Origin: Dolomitihabitans soli
GTDB lineage: Bacteria > Actinomycetota > Actinomycetes > Streptosporangiales > Streptosporangiaceae
Assembly: GCF_022213955.1 (NCBI RefSeq)
Contig: NZ_JAKNTW010000010.1
Location: 186,001-250,000, forward strand
Length of the DNA: 64,000 nucleotides
Reading direction: 5' to 3'
This document shows, piece by piece, positions 1-9,100 of the stretch (its first letter is position 1; the number at the start of each line of letters is the position of its first letter). The notes under the pieces are model-generated. The model was not told the DNA's origin. It was given only the letters and a program-made list of their open reading frames with translations, and ran no database searches. The translations under genes were made by a program, and so were the position numbers.

Positions 1-477
1 GGCCGGCACCGGGTTGGCGGTACGGCCGGCGTGGTTGCAGGCCGCGGCCCACAGGCCACCGGAGTACGACGCGTCCTCCCAGCCCTGCTGGGTGATCGGG
101 ATCGACTCGGCCACCCGGTCGTACCAGGGGTCCAGGGTGTCGCGGGTGATCGCGGACGGCCACATGCGCCGGGCGATGCTGCCCTTGCGGTCGAAGACGA
201 AGCGCGGCGCGCGGGGCATCGCGGCGAAGTAGACGACGCTGCCGCCGCCCACGCAGTTGCCGCCGAGCGTGCTCATCCCGTCGCCCACGACGAAGTCGAA
301 GATCCGCGTGTAGGACGATCCGAGCTTGTAGTCGTGCTCGAAGTCGTCGGTCCCGAGCCAGGGCCCGCGTTCGAGCATCACGACCTTGGCGCCGCCCGCC
401 GCGAGGTGGTAGGCGGCGATCGCCCCGCCGAAGCCGGTGCCCACAATGAGCACGTCGGTGCGCTCTACGCTGGTCAT
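1..477 (-). CDS. GMC-family FAD oxidoreductase, N-terminal part (enediyne E9-like), truncated by window edge
   Basis: The visible 159 codons begin with an FAD-binding Rossmann motif (VLIVGTGFGGAIAAYHL, residues 9-25), followed by LERGPW and a glycine-rich GGNCVGGGSVVYF segment near residue 87, typical of GMC (glucose-methanol-choline) flavoproteins and cholesterol-oxidase relatives. The ATG lies inside the stop of the upstream gene (ATGA overlap at 474-477), so the two are translationally coupled. GMC-type oxidoreductases (E9) accompany the enediyne PKS in known nine-membered enediyne clusters, and this one sits beside such a cassette, so a role in oxidative maturation of the enediyne core is likely but inferred. 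The catalytic C-terminal domain lies outside the window. Confidence 0.85.
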   Translation of the reverse strand, partial: MTSVERTDVLIVGTGFGGAIAAYHLAAGGAKVVMLERGPWLGTDDFEHDYKLGSSYTRIFDFVVGDGMSTLGGNCVGGGSVVYFAAMPRAPRFVFDRKGSIARRMWPSAITRDTLDPWYDRVAESIPITQQGWEDASYSGGLWAAACNHAGRTANPVPA

Positions 478-1043
478 GCGGGGCTCCCTGATGCAGTCGT
501 GTCCGGGTGGAGGGCGGCGAGCGGGCGGCCGTAGGAGAAGTTGGGGAACCGCCACAGGCCGTCGGCGTCCGGGGTGGTGACGCCCATCGAGGTCAGCCCC
601 GGGTGGCCTGCGGCGATGGCGTCCGCGGTGCTCATATGGGCCGCCGAGTCGTAGGACATGTTGCAGAAGAGGGCGAGGCTGACCCAGAGCGCCTTCTCCG
701 GGTGGCCGGGCGCGGTCAGCCGCTTCACCACGGCGCTGCGCTCCTCGTAGCTGAGTGCCACGAACGGCGGTACGGTGTCGTCGGTCGGCAGCCCGAACTC
801 GGCCGTGTGGGCCTGGGCGTGCGTGTTCAGCGCGCGGGCGAAGTCGTCCAGCCCGCCGGAGACGCCGGTCGCGTCCCATTCCAGCAGTTCGAGTGCGCCG
901 GCCGCCACGGCGCCGCCGCCGGGGGCCGCTCCCGCGATGGCCCTGTCGTCGGACGATCTCTTCTCACCGGGAATGATCGTGTCCGCGAACGCCTCAAGGG
1001 TCATCGTCCTGGTCTGAGGGTCGTCTGAGGTCTGTGGCCGCAT
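474..1043 (-). CDS. DUF5987-type protein, partner of the GMC oxidoreductase
   Basis: A protein of about 189 aa starting MRPQTSDD. The core has LEAFADTIIPGEKRS near the N-terminus and LWRFPNFSYGRPLAALH near the C-terminus, a pattern I associate with DUF5987/gluconate-dehydrogenase-subunit-3-like partners of GMC enzymes. The reading frame is open further upstream into the sigma factor gene, but the ATG at 1043, preceded by a purine-rich stretch (GTAGGGGAA on the minus strand), is preferred because it avoids that overlap. It could be the local counterpart of E8, a protein of unknown function in enediyne clusters; that equivalence is a guess. Its stop overlaps the GMC start. Confidence 0.65.
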   Translation of the reverse strand: MRPQTSDDPQTRTMTLEAFADTIIPGEKRSSDDRAIAGAAPGGGAVAAGALELLEWDATGVSGGLDDFARALNTHAQAHTAEFGLPTDDTVPPFVALSYEERSAVVKRLTAPGHPEKALWVSLALFCNMSYDSAAHMSTADAIAAGHPGLTSMGVTTPDADGLWRFPNFSYGRPLAALHPDTTASGSPA

Positions 1044-1053
1044 GAGCGTTCCC

Positions 1054-1620
1054 CTACCTGTTGAGCCTGGGTCCCCCACATGGTCCGGACATCTGCTCGT
1101 CCGGTGCATCTTCCGCGTTGCCGTCGTCCTCGGCCCTGAGCGCCGAACGGAGGGCCTTCAGCGCGCGTACGGTCTGGCTGCGCACGGTCGAGGATTCACT
1201 GCCCATGACCTGGGCGGTCTCCTCCACACTGCGGTCCTCCCAGTAGCGGAGGACCACGGTGGCCCGCTGCCGCGGCCCGAGTACGGAGAGCGCGTCCATC
1301 AGCTGCAACCGCTCACCCACCAGGGCGTACGGATCGGAGATCGGGGCGGGCTCGGGCAGCAGTTCGATGAGGACCTCTCGCGACCACCTGAGCGACCTGC
1401 GGTCGCTGATGAGCAGCCGGAGCATGATCGTGCGTGCGTACGCTCCTATCCGGTCCCGCCGGTCGAGACGATCCCAGTGCCGGTGGAGCGCCATCAGAGT
1501 GCGTTGTACGAGGTCGTCGGCCTCGTACCAGTCGTCGGAAAGCCGGAAGGCGGTGCGCCGCAACGCCGGCCTCGTCTCTCGGACGAAGAGCGCGAAGTCC
1601 TCGTCGCGCGTCTCAGCCAT
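1054..1620 (-). CDS. SigE-family ECF RNA polymerase sigma factor
   Basis: An ECF sigma factor of 188 aa. Region 2 reads FRLSDDWYEADDLVQRTLM (about residues 25-43) and region 4 reads LPEPAPISDP...LGPRQRATVVLRYWEDRSVEETAQVMG followed by a helix-turn-helix SSTVRSQTVRALKALR. The ATG at 1620 has GGGGGTG a few bases upstream. It lies 10 bp before the DUF5987-type gene and probably forms an operon with it and the GMC oxidoreductase. No anti-sigma gene is adjacent. It may be a cluster-situated regulator; which promoters it reads cannot be told from the sequence. Confidence 0.88.
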   Translation of the reverse strand: MAETRDEDFALFVRETRPALRRTAFRLSDDWYEADDLVQRTLMALHRHWDRLDRRDRIGAYARTIMLRLLISDRRSLRWSREVLIELLPEPAPISDPYALVGERLQLMDALSVLGPRQRATVVLRYWEDRSVEETAQVMGSESSTVRSQTVRALKALRSALRAEDDGNAEDAPDEQMSGPCGGPRLNR

Positions 1621-1845
1621 TGCTCACCCCCGGACACTGATCGGAGATCCCTTCCCCCCGCTGGGGATCGACCCCGAAGCAACGACTCTTAGTCGGTGTG
1701 TATTGTCAGCCTCCTCAGAATTGGCGGGCGATGACCGCCATCACAACCCCTACGCGCCAGCTCACCGCCCTTATCAAGGGGGTACCGCCCCCTCATTACG
1801 CCGTCTTGGATTACCCCGGCGAGAGCCCGTACGTACGCTCGCGTA

Positions 1846-2697
1846 GTGAGCTCGAAGACCACCACGGGGAGACTGCTGGCGATCAGCGACCTCCACGTCG
1901 CGTACCCGGAGAACCGAACGGCGGTCGAGAGCCTGCGTCCCCAGTCGGATGACGACTGGCTGCTGGTGGCGGGGGATGTGGGTGAGCGGATCGCCGACGT
2001 CGAATGGGCGCTCGGCCTGCTCAAGGAACGCTTCGCCACGGTGGTCTGGGCACCGGGCAACCACGAGTTGTGGACCTCGCCGCAGGACCCCGACCAACTC
2101 CGCGGCGAGGAACGCTACCAGCGGCTGATCCAGGTCTGCCGCCGCCTCGGCGTGCTGACGCCCGAGGATCCCTACCCCGTCTGGACGGGACCCGGCGGAC
2201 CGGTCACCGTCGTCCCGCTGTTCGTCCTGTACGACTACAGCTTCAGGCCGCCGGGGACCACCCGGGCCGAGGCGCTCGACCAGGCGTACGACCAGGGTGT
2301 GGTGTGCAGGGACGAGCTTCTGCTGCACCCGCAGCCCTACCCGAGCCGCGAGGCGTGGTGCGAGGCCCGGGTACGTGAGACGGAACTCCGGCTGGACGCC
2401 CGTGACCCGAACATCCCGACGGTCCTGGTCAACCACTTCCCGCTGCTGCGCGAGACCACCCGGATCCTGCGTCACCAGGTGTTCGCCCAATGGTGCGGCA
2501 CGGAGCACACGGCGGACTGGCACCTGCGTTACCGGGCGGCCGTGGTCGTCTACGGCCATCTGCATATTCCCCGAACCACTTGGCACGACGGGGTGCGGTT
2601 CGAGGAGGTGTCCCTCGGTTACCCACGCGAGTGGCGCCGTCAGCACCGGACGGGATCACTGCTCAGGCAGCTCCTGCCCGCCGCGGGAGACGTGTAG
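1846..2697 (+). CDS. PptH-like metallophosphoesterase (4'-phosphopantetheinyl hydrolase family)
   Basis: A calcineurin-like metallophosphoesterase of 283 aa with all metal motifs: SDLH (residues 14-17), AGDVGE, PGNHELWT, VNHFP and YGHLHIPRTTW. The whole layout (DDWLLVAGDVGERI, VWAPGNHELWT, YDYSFRPPG, WCGTEHTADWHLRY, GVRFEEVSLGYPREWRR) closely resembles, from memory, Mycobacterium tuberculosis PptH (Rv2795c), which removes phosphopantetheine from carrier proteins and opposes the PPTase. Such genes often sit near PPTases and carrier-protein enzymes. Here it faces away from the sigma factor gene within an enediyne cluster whose PKS has its own ACP and PPTase domain. The start is GTG at 1846 with no obvious Shine-Dalgarno. 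The gene probably edits or resets the ACP; this is inference. Confidence 0.85.
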   Translation: MSSKTTTGRLLAISDLHVAYPENRTAVESLRPQSDDDWLLVAGDVGERIADVEWALGLLKERFATVVWAPGNHELWTSPQDPDQLRGEERYQRLIQVCRRLGVLTPEDPYPVWTGPGGPVTVVPLFVLYDYSFRPPGTTRAEALDQAYDQGVVCRDELLLHPQPYPSREAWCEARVRETELRLDARDPNIPTVLVNHFPLLRETTRILRHQVFAQWCGTEHTADWHLRYRAAVVVYGHLHIPRTTWHDGVRFEEVSLGYPREWRRQHRTGSLLRQLLPAAGDV

Positions 2698-2728
2698 AGC
2701 CACACCCACCGAGCCGACCGGCTCCCCG

Positions 2729-2760
2729 GAATGCGCGCGGGCCGGCGCATTCTAATTTTA
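2729..2760 (+). terminator. Intrinsic terminator after the metallophosphoesterase
   Basis: GAATGCGC (2729-2736) pairs perfectly with GCGCATTC (2745-2752) across an 8-nt loop and is followed by TAATTTTA. A smaller hairpin, GAGCC/GGCTC, lies just before it at 2711-2724. Position 32 bp after the stop fits a rho-independent terminator. Confidence 0.65.
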
Positions 2761-3017
2761 CTGCCAGCAATACGACCACATCATGTGAGCGGTCAATCAC
2801 ACAAAGGGGTAGTCAAGAAAGTCAGCCCAACCGTGCAGCACTTGACACGGTCGACCGCGTGTAAAGGTAGGCGACCGAAAGGCATTACCGCGAGTATCGA
2901 TAATGCGCGCCGACCAGGGTGAACGAGGAACATGGCAATCCAGGAGAAATTCAACCGGAACCCGGTGAAATTTGTTCAGGATTGCTTTAAACGCTCCTCC
3001 AAAACCCGGGAGGACTA
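2761..3017 (+). promoter_or_regulatory. Upstream region of the AraC regulator, with a possible promoter
   Basis: About 320 bp without a gene separate the metallophosphoesterase and the AraC gene; the first part holds the terminator. A good -35-like TTGACA lies at 2842-2847; the best -10-like hexamers 14-17 nt later (TAAAGG, AGGTAG) are weak. The stretch is visibly richer in A/T than its flanks. A clear Shine-Dalgarno GGGAGGA precedes the ATG at 3018. Confidence 0.35.
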
Positions 3018-3773
3018 ATGGACGACGTAATTGAACGAGCCGTTCTACGAGTGATCGACAGTATGCACGAAAATCTCGGTGAGCAGATCACCATCGACGA
3101 CATGGCTCGCACCGCGATGTTCAGCAAGTTCCACTTCTCGCGCGTCTTCCAGCGGGTCACCGGGCTGTCTCCGGGGCGGTATCTCTCGGCGGTGCGGCTG
3201 CGCGAAGCCAAGAGACTGCTCGCCTCGACCTCGCTGAGCGTCACGAACATCAGCCACCAGGTGGGCTACTCCAGCGTCGGGACGTTCAGCTCCCGCTTCG
3301 CGCACAGCGTTGGCCTGCCACCCAGCAAGTACCGCCAGCACATGAGCATCACGACGCAGATCCTCACGGTGCGAGAACGTCCTGCGGACGTCCCGGCGGT
3401 GTCCATGCACGGAGAGATCACCTCTCCACTGGGAGATCAGCCGATCTTCGCCGGCCTGTTCCCCGACCAGATCCTCGAAGGCCGCCCAGTCGGCTACACG
3501 GTGCTCAGCCGTCCCGGCCCCTACGTCATCGAGAACGTTCCCGAGGGCCGGTGGCACCTGATCGCGCAGTCGATGGCTCCGGGCCGCGAGGATGCCATCC
3601 ACTACCCGCCCGGCGACGACGAGGCGCTGTGCATCGCCCGGCACGGGCCGATCGTCATCGGCCGGGACGGCGGGCCGCAGCGCGCCAACGTCCAGCTCAA
3701 GCCGATGCGGCCGTTCGACCCTCCGGTGCTGCTGGCACTGCGCGACCTGCTGGCGCCCGGGGTCGCTCACTGA
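3018..3773 (+). CDS. AraC-family transcriptional regulator with N-terminal HTH pair
   Basis: A 251-aa regulator. The two helix-turn-helix motifs are at the N-terminus (residues about 5-108): DDMARTAMFSKFHFSRVFQ and the classic second half TNISHQVGYSSVGTFSSRF ending PPSKYR. The C-terminal 140 residues look like a beta-rich sensory domain (VLSRPGPYVIENVPEGRW), arranged opposite to classical AraC, where the HTH is C-terminal. Known enediyne clusters carry AraC/XylS-type regulators (SgcR2 in C-1027), so a pathway-specific role is likely. The gene converges on the P450 gene and shares its terminator. Confidence 0.88.
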   Translation: MDDVIERAVLRVIDSMHENLGEQITIDDMARTAMFSKFHFSRVFQRVTGLSPGRYLSAVRLREAKRLLASTSLSVTNISHQVGYSSVGTFSSRFAHSVGLPPSKYRQHMSITTQILTVRERPADVPAVSMHGEITSPLGDQPIFAGLFPDQILEGRPVGYTVLSRPGPYVIENVPEGRWHLIAQSMAPGREDAIHYPPGDDEALCIARHGPIVIGRDGGPQRANVQLKPMRPFDPPVLLALRDLLAPGVAH

Positions 3774-3780
3774 GCAGACA

Positions 3781-3821
3781 ACGATCCGCGGGCGGTGATC
3801 AGATCACCGCCCGCGGATCGT
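3781..3821. terminator. Perfect 20-bp inverted repeat, bidirectional terminator
   Basis: Positions 3781-3800 and 3802-3821 are exact reverse complements with a single central base, able to form an 18-bp GC-rich stem with a small loop. It sits 7 bp after the AraC stop and 11 bp after the P450 stop, between two convergent genes, and so probably ends both transcripts. Confidence 0.85.
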
Positions 3822-3832
3822 TGGTGGCAGGG

Positions 3833-5209
3833 TCAGGCCGGGTGCACGGTCATCGGCAGCCCGCCGCGGATCCGGAGCGACAGCATCGCCTCGGGGAACG
3901 CCGTACGGCCGGGCAGGCCGGTCAGGCGCAGATCGCGGGCCACCATGGCGAGGACGAAGGTGGCCTCCATCATCCCCAGGTGGTTGCCGACGCAGAACCG
4001 GGGGCCCGCGCCGAACGGGATGTAGGCGTACCTGGGCCGGTTGGACGGGCGGGCGGGGTCGAACCGCTCCGGGTCGAACCTGTCGGGAGCGTCCCAGAAG
4101 TCCGGATGCCGCTGCAACGTGTAGGGACTGATCATCACGTCCGCACCGGCCGGCACGTCGTAGCCGCCGACGTTGTCCCGCTGCTGGGCCACCCTGGTCA
4201 GCGCCCACACCGGCGGGTAGAGGCGCATGACCTCCTCCAGGACCATGGCCGTGTACTTGAGCCGGTGCAGGTCCTCGTAGACGGGCGGCCGGTCGCCCAG
4301 TACGGCGACGGCCTCCGCGTGCAGCCGTTCCCGCACCTCCGGATGCCCGTCGATGAGATGGAAGGCCCACGACAGCGTGCTCGCCGTCGTCTCGTGCCCG
4401 GCGAGCAGAATGGTGACGAGTTCCTCGCGCAGCCGCTGCCGGGCGGCCACCTGGTCCTCCTCCTGCCGGGCGGAGACGATCAGCCGGGACAGCAGGTCCT
4501 CGCCGTCTCCCGGCCGGGCCAGACGGTCGGCCACGAACTGGTCCACGACCCGGTACAGCTCCCTGCGGGACCGCCGGAACCTCAGGTGCAGCGGCAGCGG
4601 CAGCCACAGCGGGACCATGCTCAGCGTCACCATCTCGAACATCGCCTGGTCCTGGACGCCCTCGAAGGAGTGCCCGATCGAGGCGTACGGTCCCAGGTCG
4701 GAGTCGAGCAGGGTCCGGCCGATCACACCGAGGGCCAGCCCGGTCATCTCCCTCGCCACGTCGACGGGCCCGCCGCCGACGTGTCCCCGCAGCCGGTCCA
4801 CCAGCCGCCCCGCCTCCTCGGCGATGACGGTGTCCTGCTGGGCGATCCGCTTGTTCTGGAACATCGGCTGGATCATCCGCCGCTGCCGCCGCCACACCTC
4901 GCCCTCGCTGGTCAGCAGCCCGTCGCCGATGACGCGCCGGGCCTGGGCGAGGCCGATCCCCTTGTGGTAGGCCGCGCTGTTGTCGGCCAGCACGTGCTTG
5001 GCGTGGTCGGGATGGTTGAACAGGTAGATGGTCTTCGGCCCGATCGCCAGCCGGACCGCGTCGCCGTACTTGGCGGTGGCCGAGGTGAGGAGGCCGATCC
5101 GGTCCGTCACCAGCCGCTTGAACAGCACCGGCGTCGCCCGCAGGGGCGGGCCGGGCGGTATCGCGGACGGGGGCGCTAGCGCCGGTCCGCGGGTTCCTGT
5201 GAGGCTCAT
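3833..5209 (-). CDS. Cytochrome P450 (enediyne E7-like)
   Basis: A 458-aa P450. The I-helix oxygen-binding motif is AGHETTAS (residues 270-277), the K-helix ExxR is EEVMR (325-329), and the heme loop is FGAGPRFCVG with the ligand Cys at residue 406. It is soluble, with no N-terminal anchor, and resembles fatty-acid-type bacterial P450s (long I helix, LTRVAQ). The ATG at 5209 overlaps the stop of the flavin reductase gene (ATGA). A longer open frame exists upstream but lies inside that gene. A P450 named E7 is shared by nine-membered enediyne clusters, so hydroxylation of the core or a side chain is likely; the substrate is unknown. Redox partner genes are not visible nearby. Confidence 0.9.
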   Translation of the reverse strand: MSLTGTRGPALAPPSAIPPGPPLRATPVLFKRLVTDRIGLLTSATAKYGDAVRLAIGPKTIYLFNHPDHAKHVLADNSAAYHKGIGLAQARRVIGDGLLTSEGEVWRRQRRMIQPMFQNKRIAQQDTVIAEEAGRLVDRLRGHVGGGPVDVAREMTGLALGVIGRTLLDSDLGPYASIGHSFEGVQDQAMFEMVTLSMVPLWLPLPLHLRFRRSRRELYRVVDQFVADRLARPGDGEDLLSRLIVSARQEEDQVAARQRLREELVTILLAGHETTASTLSWAFHLIDGHPEVRERLHAEAVAVLGDRPPVYEDLHRLKYTAMVLEEVMRLYPPVWALTRVAQQRDNVGGYDVPAGADVMISPYTLQRHPDFWDAPDRFDPERFDPARPSNRPRYAYIPFGAGPRFCVGNHLGMMEATFVLAMVARDLRLTGLPGRTAFPEAMLSLRIRGGLPMTVHPA

Positions 5210-5745
5210 GCCGTGACCTCGCGCAACTTGACGCCGGTCTCCTTGAACTGGCCCCGGTAGACGAGCAGACCGTCGCTGTCCGACTGCTGGTTCACGGAGA
5301 CGACTTTGCCGATGAAGATCGTGTGGTCGCCGCCGTCGTAGCAGCGCCACACGTGGCATTCGAACTGGGCGACGGCGCCGGCGATCAGTGGCACCCCCGT
5401 GACCTCGCCCTCCGCCCAGTCGACCTCCTCGAACTGCGCCGCGCCCAGGGCCCGGTACCGGTTGGCGAAGTGCCGGGCCTCATCCTCCTGGTGGGCCGCC
5501 AGCACCGACACGCCGAACGAACCCGCCATGCTGAGGCAGTGGTGCATCACCGCGCCCCTGCCGATGCAGACCAGCAGGAGCGGTGGGTCCAGCGAGACTG
5601 AGGTGAAGGAGTTGGCGGTCATAGCGTGCGGCACTTGACCGCCCGTCGTCACCACGGTGACGCCGGTGGCAAAGGTCCCGAACGCATGCCGTAGCGCCTT
5701 GGTGTCTGTCATGTCGACAGATGCGGTTGATAGGTGGAGTTGCAC
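5206..5745 (-). CDS. Flavin reductase-domain protein (enediyne E6-like)
   Basis: A 179-aa flavin reductase-like split-barrel protein: LRHAFGTFATGVTVVTT, AMTANSFTSVSLDPPLLLV, and GGDHTIFIGKVVSV near the C-terminus. The start is GTG at 5745, chosen because GGAGG lies 5 bases upstream; an internal ATG (5712) has no ribosome site. Members of this family supply reduced FMN/FAD to two-component monooxygenases, and SgcE6 of the C-1027 cluster is of this type. It is coupled to the P450 (4-bp overlap) and follows the thioesterase by 21 bp. Its partner oxygenase is not in the window and may lie beyond position 1. Confidence 0.9.
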   Translation of the reverse strand: MQLHLSTASVDMTDTKALRHAFGTFATGVTVVTTGGQVPHAMTANSFTSVSLDPPLLLVCIGRGAVMHHCLSMAGSFGVSVLAAHQEDEARHFANRYRALGAAQFEEVDWAEGEVTGVPLIAGAVAQFECHVWRCYDGGDHTIFIGKVVSVNQQSDSDGLLVYRGQFKETGVKLREVTA

Positions 5746-5766
5746 GCTGACCTCCTGGATCTGCGC

Positions 5767-6195
5767 CTAGGACGCGTACGGTTCGAGCGCCCTGACCAGC
5801 GATTCGGGGACCCTGGCGGGTGCTGTGCGGGTGTTCGGGCCGCGCATGCAGGCGACTCGCTGCCTGCCGCGGGCGATGAGCGTCTCGCTGCCGTCCGGGT
5901 CGAGCCGGACGTAGTCGAAGCTGAACTCGACCTGGGTCTGCGTCAGTTCGCTGAGACGCATCCGGATGGACAGGTCGTCGAACGCCGTTATCTCGGCGAA
6001 GAACTCGCAGTCCACCTTGAGCGTGAAGAGCTTGAGATCGTCCCGGAGGTCGGCGAGCACCTCGGGCGCCCGCTCCTTCAGGAACATCTCCCTGCAGCGG
6101 CCCTGCCACCGCAGGTAGTTGACGTAGTAGACGTTGCCGACGAGGTTGGTCTCTTCGAATCCGACCGTGTGGGGGTACTCGAAGTACTTGCTCAT
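5767..6195 (-). CDS. Enediyne thioesterase (E10, hotdog fold)
   Basis: A 142-aa single-domain 4HBT-type thioesterase beginning MSKYFEYPHTVGFEETNLVG and VYYVNYLRWQGRCREMFL, the signature of the stand-alone enediyne thioesterases (SgcE10, CalE7). These enzymes release the polyene chain from the ACP of the enediyne PKS. The ATG at 6195 is 2 bp after the PKS stop; the longer open frame upstream lies within the PKS gene. The pairing of PKS and E10 is the hallmark of enediyne clusters. Confidence 0.93.
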   Translation of the reverse strand: MSKYFEYPHTVGFEETNLVGNVYYVNYLRWQGRCREMFLKERAPEVLADLRDDLKLFTLKVDCEFFAEITAFDDLSIRMRLSELTQTQVEFSFDYVRLDPDGSETLIARGRQRVACMRGPNTRTAPARVPESLVRALEPYAS

Positions 6196-6197
6196 GG

Positions 6198-9100
6198 CTA
6201 TGACCGCCCTTCGGTGAGAACCGCGACGACGATGGGATCGGCGACGCCCCGCACGGTCGTGACGAGCGTCGCGACCCGCAGGTCCGCCGAGGCGAAGACG
6301 GCCCACGCGTCGCGCCCGGCCGGGACCGGGGTGAGCGGGGCGTCTTCCTGGAGGCCGGCCCGCCGCAGGCAATCGACGGCGGCCAGGACCCGTGCGCTCG
6401 CGGCGTCGGCGCCCTCACCCGTCTCGGCCGCGACCAGTTCGGCCAGCGCCGCGCGCGAGCCGAGCAGCCCCCGCCACTCGGCAGCCGGCCTGGAAGGCAC
6501 GCACTCGACCGCGCAGCCCACCGTTCCGGGAGCCGTGACGCACAACGTCACGCCCGGCGCGTGGGCGACCGAGATCGCCGGCCCGCCGTCGATCCGCGGG
6601 ACGCCCGAGGCATCGTAGGCGACCTCGACCGGACGGCCGAGGGTCCGACCCACGCCCACCTCCGCGACGGCCCTGCGTGCCTCGTCGTCCTGCGGCCCGT
6701 CCGGCTGATGGGGCTCGACCGCGACCGCGACCCGCCCGCCGACCAGATCCTCCACCGTCCGCTCCAGGTAGGAACCGAGGAGCGGCGCCGCCCACGGACC
6801 ACGCCCGTCCTTCTTCCGCACGGCCTGCAACCGCAGCCCGTCCCACCTCTCCACGACCTCCCCGTACGGCGTGCGCACGGCGATGTCGTAGACGTAGGTG
6901 TCGCCGTCACGGCTGCGCTCGGTGGCGCAGTACCGCAGCTCCCCCGCCTCGGCGAGTGCGTCGCCCCCGGCGTGCACCCGCTCGATCGCGGTGGGCAGCA
7001 GGGTGGCGTCCGGCACGCAGACCTGGTTGCCGTGCATCAGCGCGTCGCGCATGCCCGGGTCACCGAGGAGCAGGTCGCCCGGCAGGAACCTGGCGAACCA
7101 GTCTCCGGCCTTCACGGCGGCCACGTCCGCGTCGACGTGCCGGGCCGCGGCCCGGTGGTAGCGGCGGAGCCGCTGGAACCGCTCACCCTGGAACAGCACC
7201 TCGCCGTACATCTCGGTCGCCGGGTCCAGCGTGACCGGAGGCAGCCCGTCGGCGATCTGGCCGGGCGGCCCGTCGGGGGCCTCCTGACCGGTGAGCAGCA
7301 GCCGGGCCCGGAAGTGGTCCACGTCGAAGCCGGTCTCCGCGCTCCGGATGGTCACCTCCAGCAGGTCGTCCTCGGTGACGACCACGGCGATCCGGAGCGT
7401 GGTGCTGCCGTCGGGCGGCACGATGATCGGGCGCAGGAACTCCGCCTGCTCGATGACCGGCACCGTGTCCCGTCCGGTGGCCGCGAAGGCCACCTGGGCC
7501 ATGGCCTCCATGCCGAACACCGCCGGGAACAGCAGGTTGCCGTCGAGGAAGTGGTCGGCGAGGTAGAGGTCGGTGCCGGCGTTCACCTCGACCTCGGAGA
7601 CGAGTTCCACACCGTGGTAGCGGATCAGCGGCTTGCCGACGAAGCGCAGCAGGGGCAGCGGCGGCAGGTCGTACCTGACCGTGTCGATGCCCTCGGTGCG
7701 CCCGCTGATCACCACGACCGCCGGGGCGTCGGGGTCGGCGACCAGACGGCGCATGATCCGCACGCCGTCCTCAGTGGTGATGGGTGTGATGCCCTGGCTG
7801 ACCAGCCGGTCGATGACCGACAGCCGCTCGCCCATGCCGACCTCCGACCACACGGACCACTCCATGCAGATGGTCCGGCAGCCGGGGTTCCGCTCGGCGG
7901 TCTCACGGGTGAGCTCGGCCAGCCACTCGTTCGCGGTCGCGTAGTGCGCCTCGCCGTGCAGGCCGGCCCGGCCGATGATGCTGCCGAAGGTCACCAGCAG
8001 CTTGAGCCTGCCGGGGTCCAGCGCGTCGAGCACGTTGCGCAGGCCGTCGACCTTGGGGGCGAAGGTGCTGCGGAACGCGGCCATGTCGAGTGTGGCCAGC
8101 CCCGCGGGCTCGTTGCGCCCCGCGCCGTGCAGCACCGCCGTCACCGGCCCGAGCGCCCGCTCGGCCTCGGCGACGGCGCCGCGCACGTTCACCGGGTCGG
8201 TGACGTCGGCCCGCGCGTAGTGCACGGGGATGCCGGCGTCGGCCATCCGCCGCAGGTTGCCGGCGAGCTCCTGGTCGTCGGCCGGATCGGACCGGCCGAG
8301 CACGGCCAGACCGGCTCCGGTGTCGGTGGCCACCGCCATGGCGCACTCGGCCGTGATGCCCTTGCCGCCGCCGGTGACGAGCAGCACGTCGCCCGCGCCG
8401 AGCGGCAGGTCAGGCCGGGCGGGACTGACCGGCAGGGCGCGCATGGTGGGCACCCGCCGTACGCCGGCCGAGTCGTAGTGCACCTCGGCGTAGTCGTCGG
8501 TGGCCGCCACCTCGGCGGCTACCCAGCCGACCGCCTCCCGCGCCGGTGGTACGTGCACGATGGTAGTGCGCAGGTGGGGAGCCTCCAGGTGGAGGGTCTT
8601 GGCCAGACCGGCGGCGCCTCTGCCGTACTGGACCAGGACGAATCTGGTGCCCTTCGGCGCGGACATGGCGGCCTGGGCGCCGAGCAGCGCCGACTCCAGA
8701 TGCTCCTGCGCGCAGTCCGCCGGTAGACACACGAGGACACCTGAACCGACCTTTCCACGTTCCAGAGCCGCACGCAGCGGCTCGGCGATCGGCGAGTCCG
8801 GGTGCGCGTAAACCTGCCAGGCCCCGCTCTCCTGGGCGGGAGCGCCCCGTGCGGGCAGCGGCACCTCGTCGAGATCGACGACGAACGGCCTCGCCCACCC
8901 GGCGGCTCCGGTCACCCCCTGGGTCTGGTTCTTGGGCTCGGTGGCCAGGCTGTCCAGCGCCTCGCCCAGCTCACGCAGGTTCGCCGTGGCCAGGTTGGTC
9001 GGGGCCTGACCGGCGGGCACGCCCAGCCGCTGAGTGGCCTGGTCGATGATGTGCATGACGGTGACCGAGCTGAGGTGCAGCTCGTCCAGCGGCCTGCTCT

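Noticed and set aside
3551-5179. Plus-strand open frame overlapping the AraC gene and running opposite the P450
   Set aside because: No recognisable motif and no ribosome site; the P450 and its shared terminator occupy the region.
6561-8726. Long plus-strand open frame (about 720 codons) opposite the PKS
   Set aside because: Composition is the low-complexity Gly/Arg/Val/His pattern of a GC-rich antisense frame, and the minus strand there encodes the KR, DH and PPTase domains.
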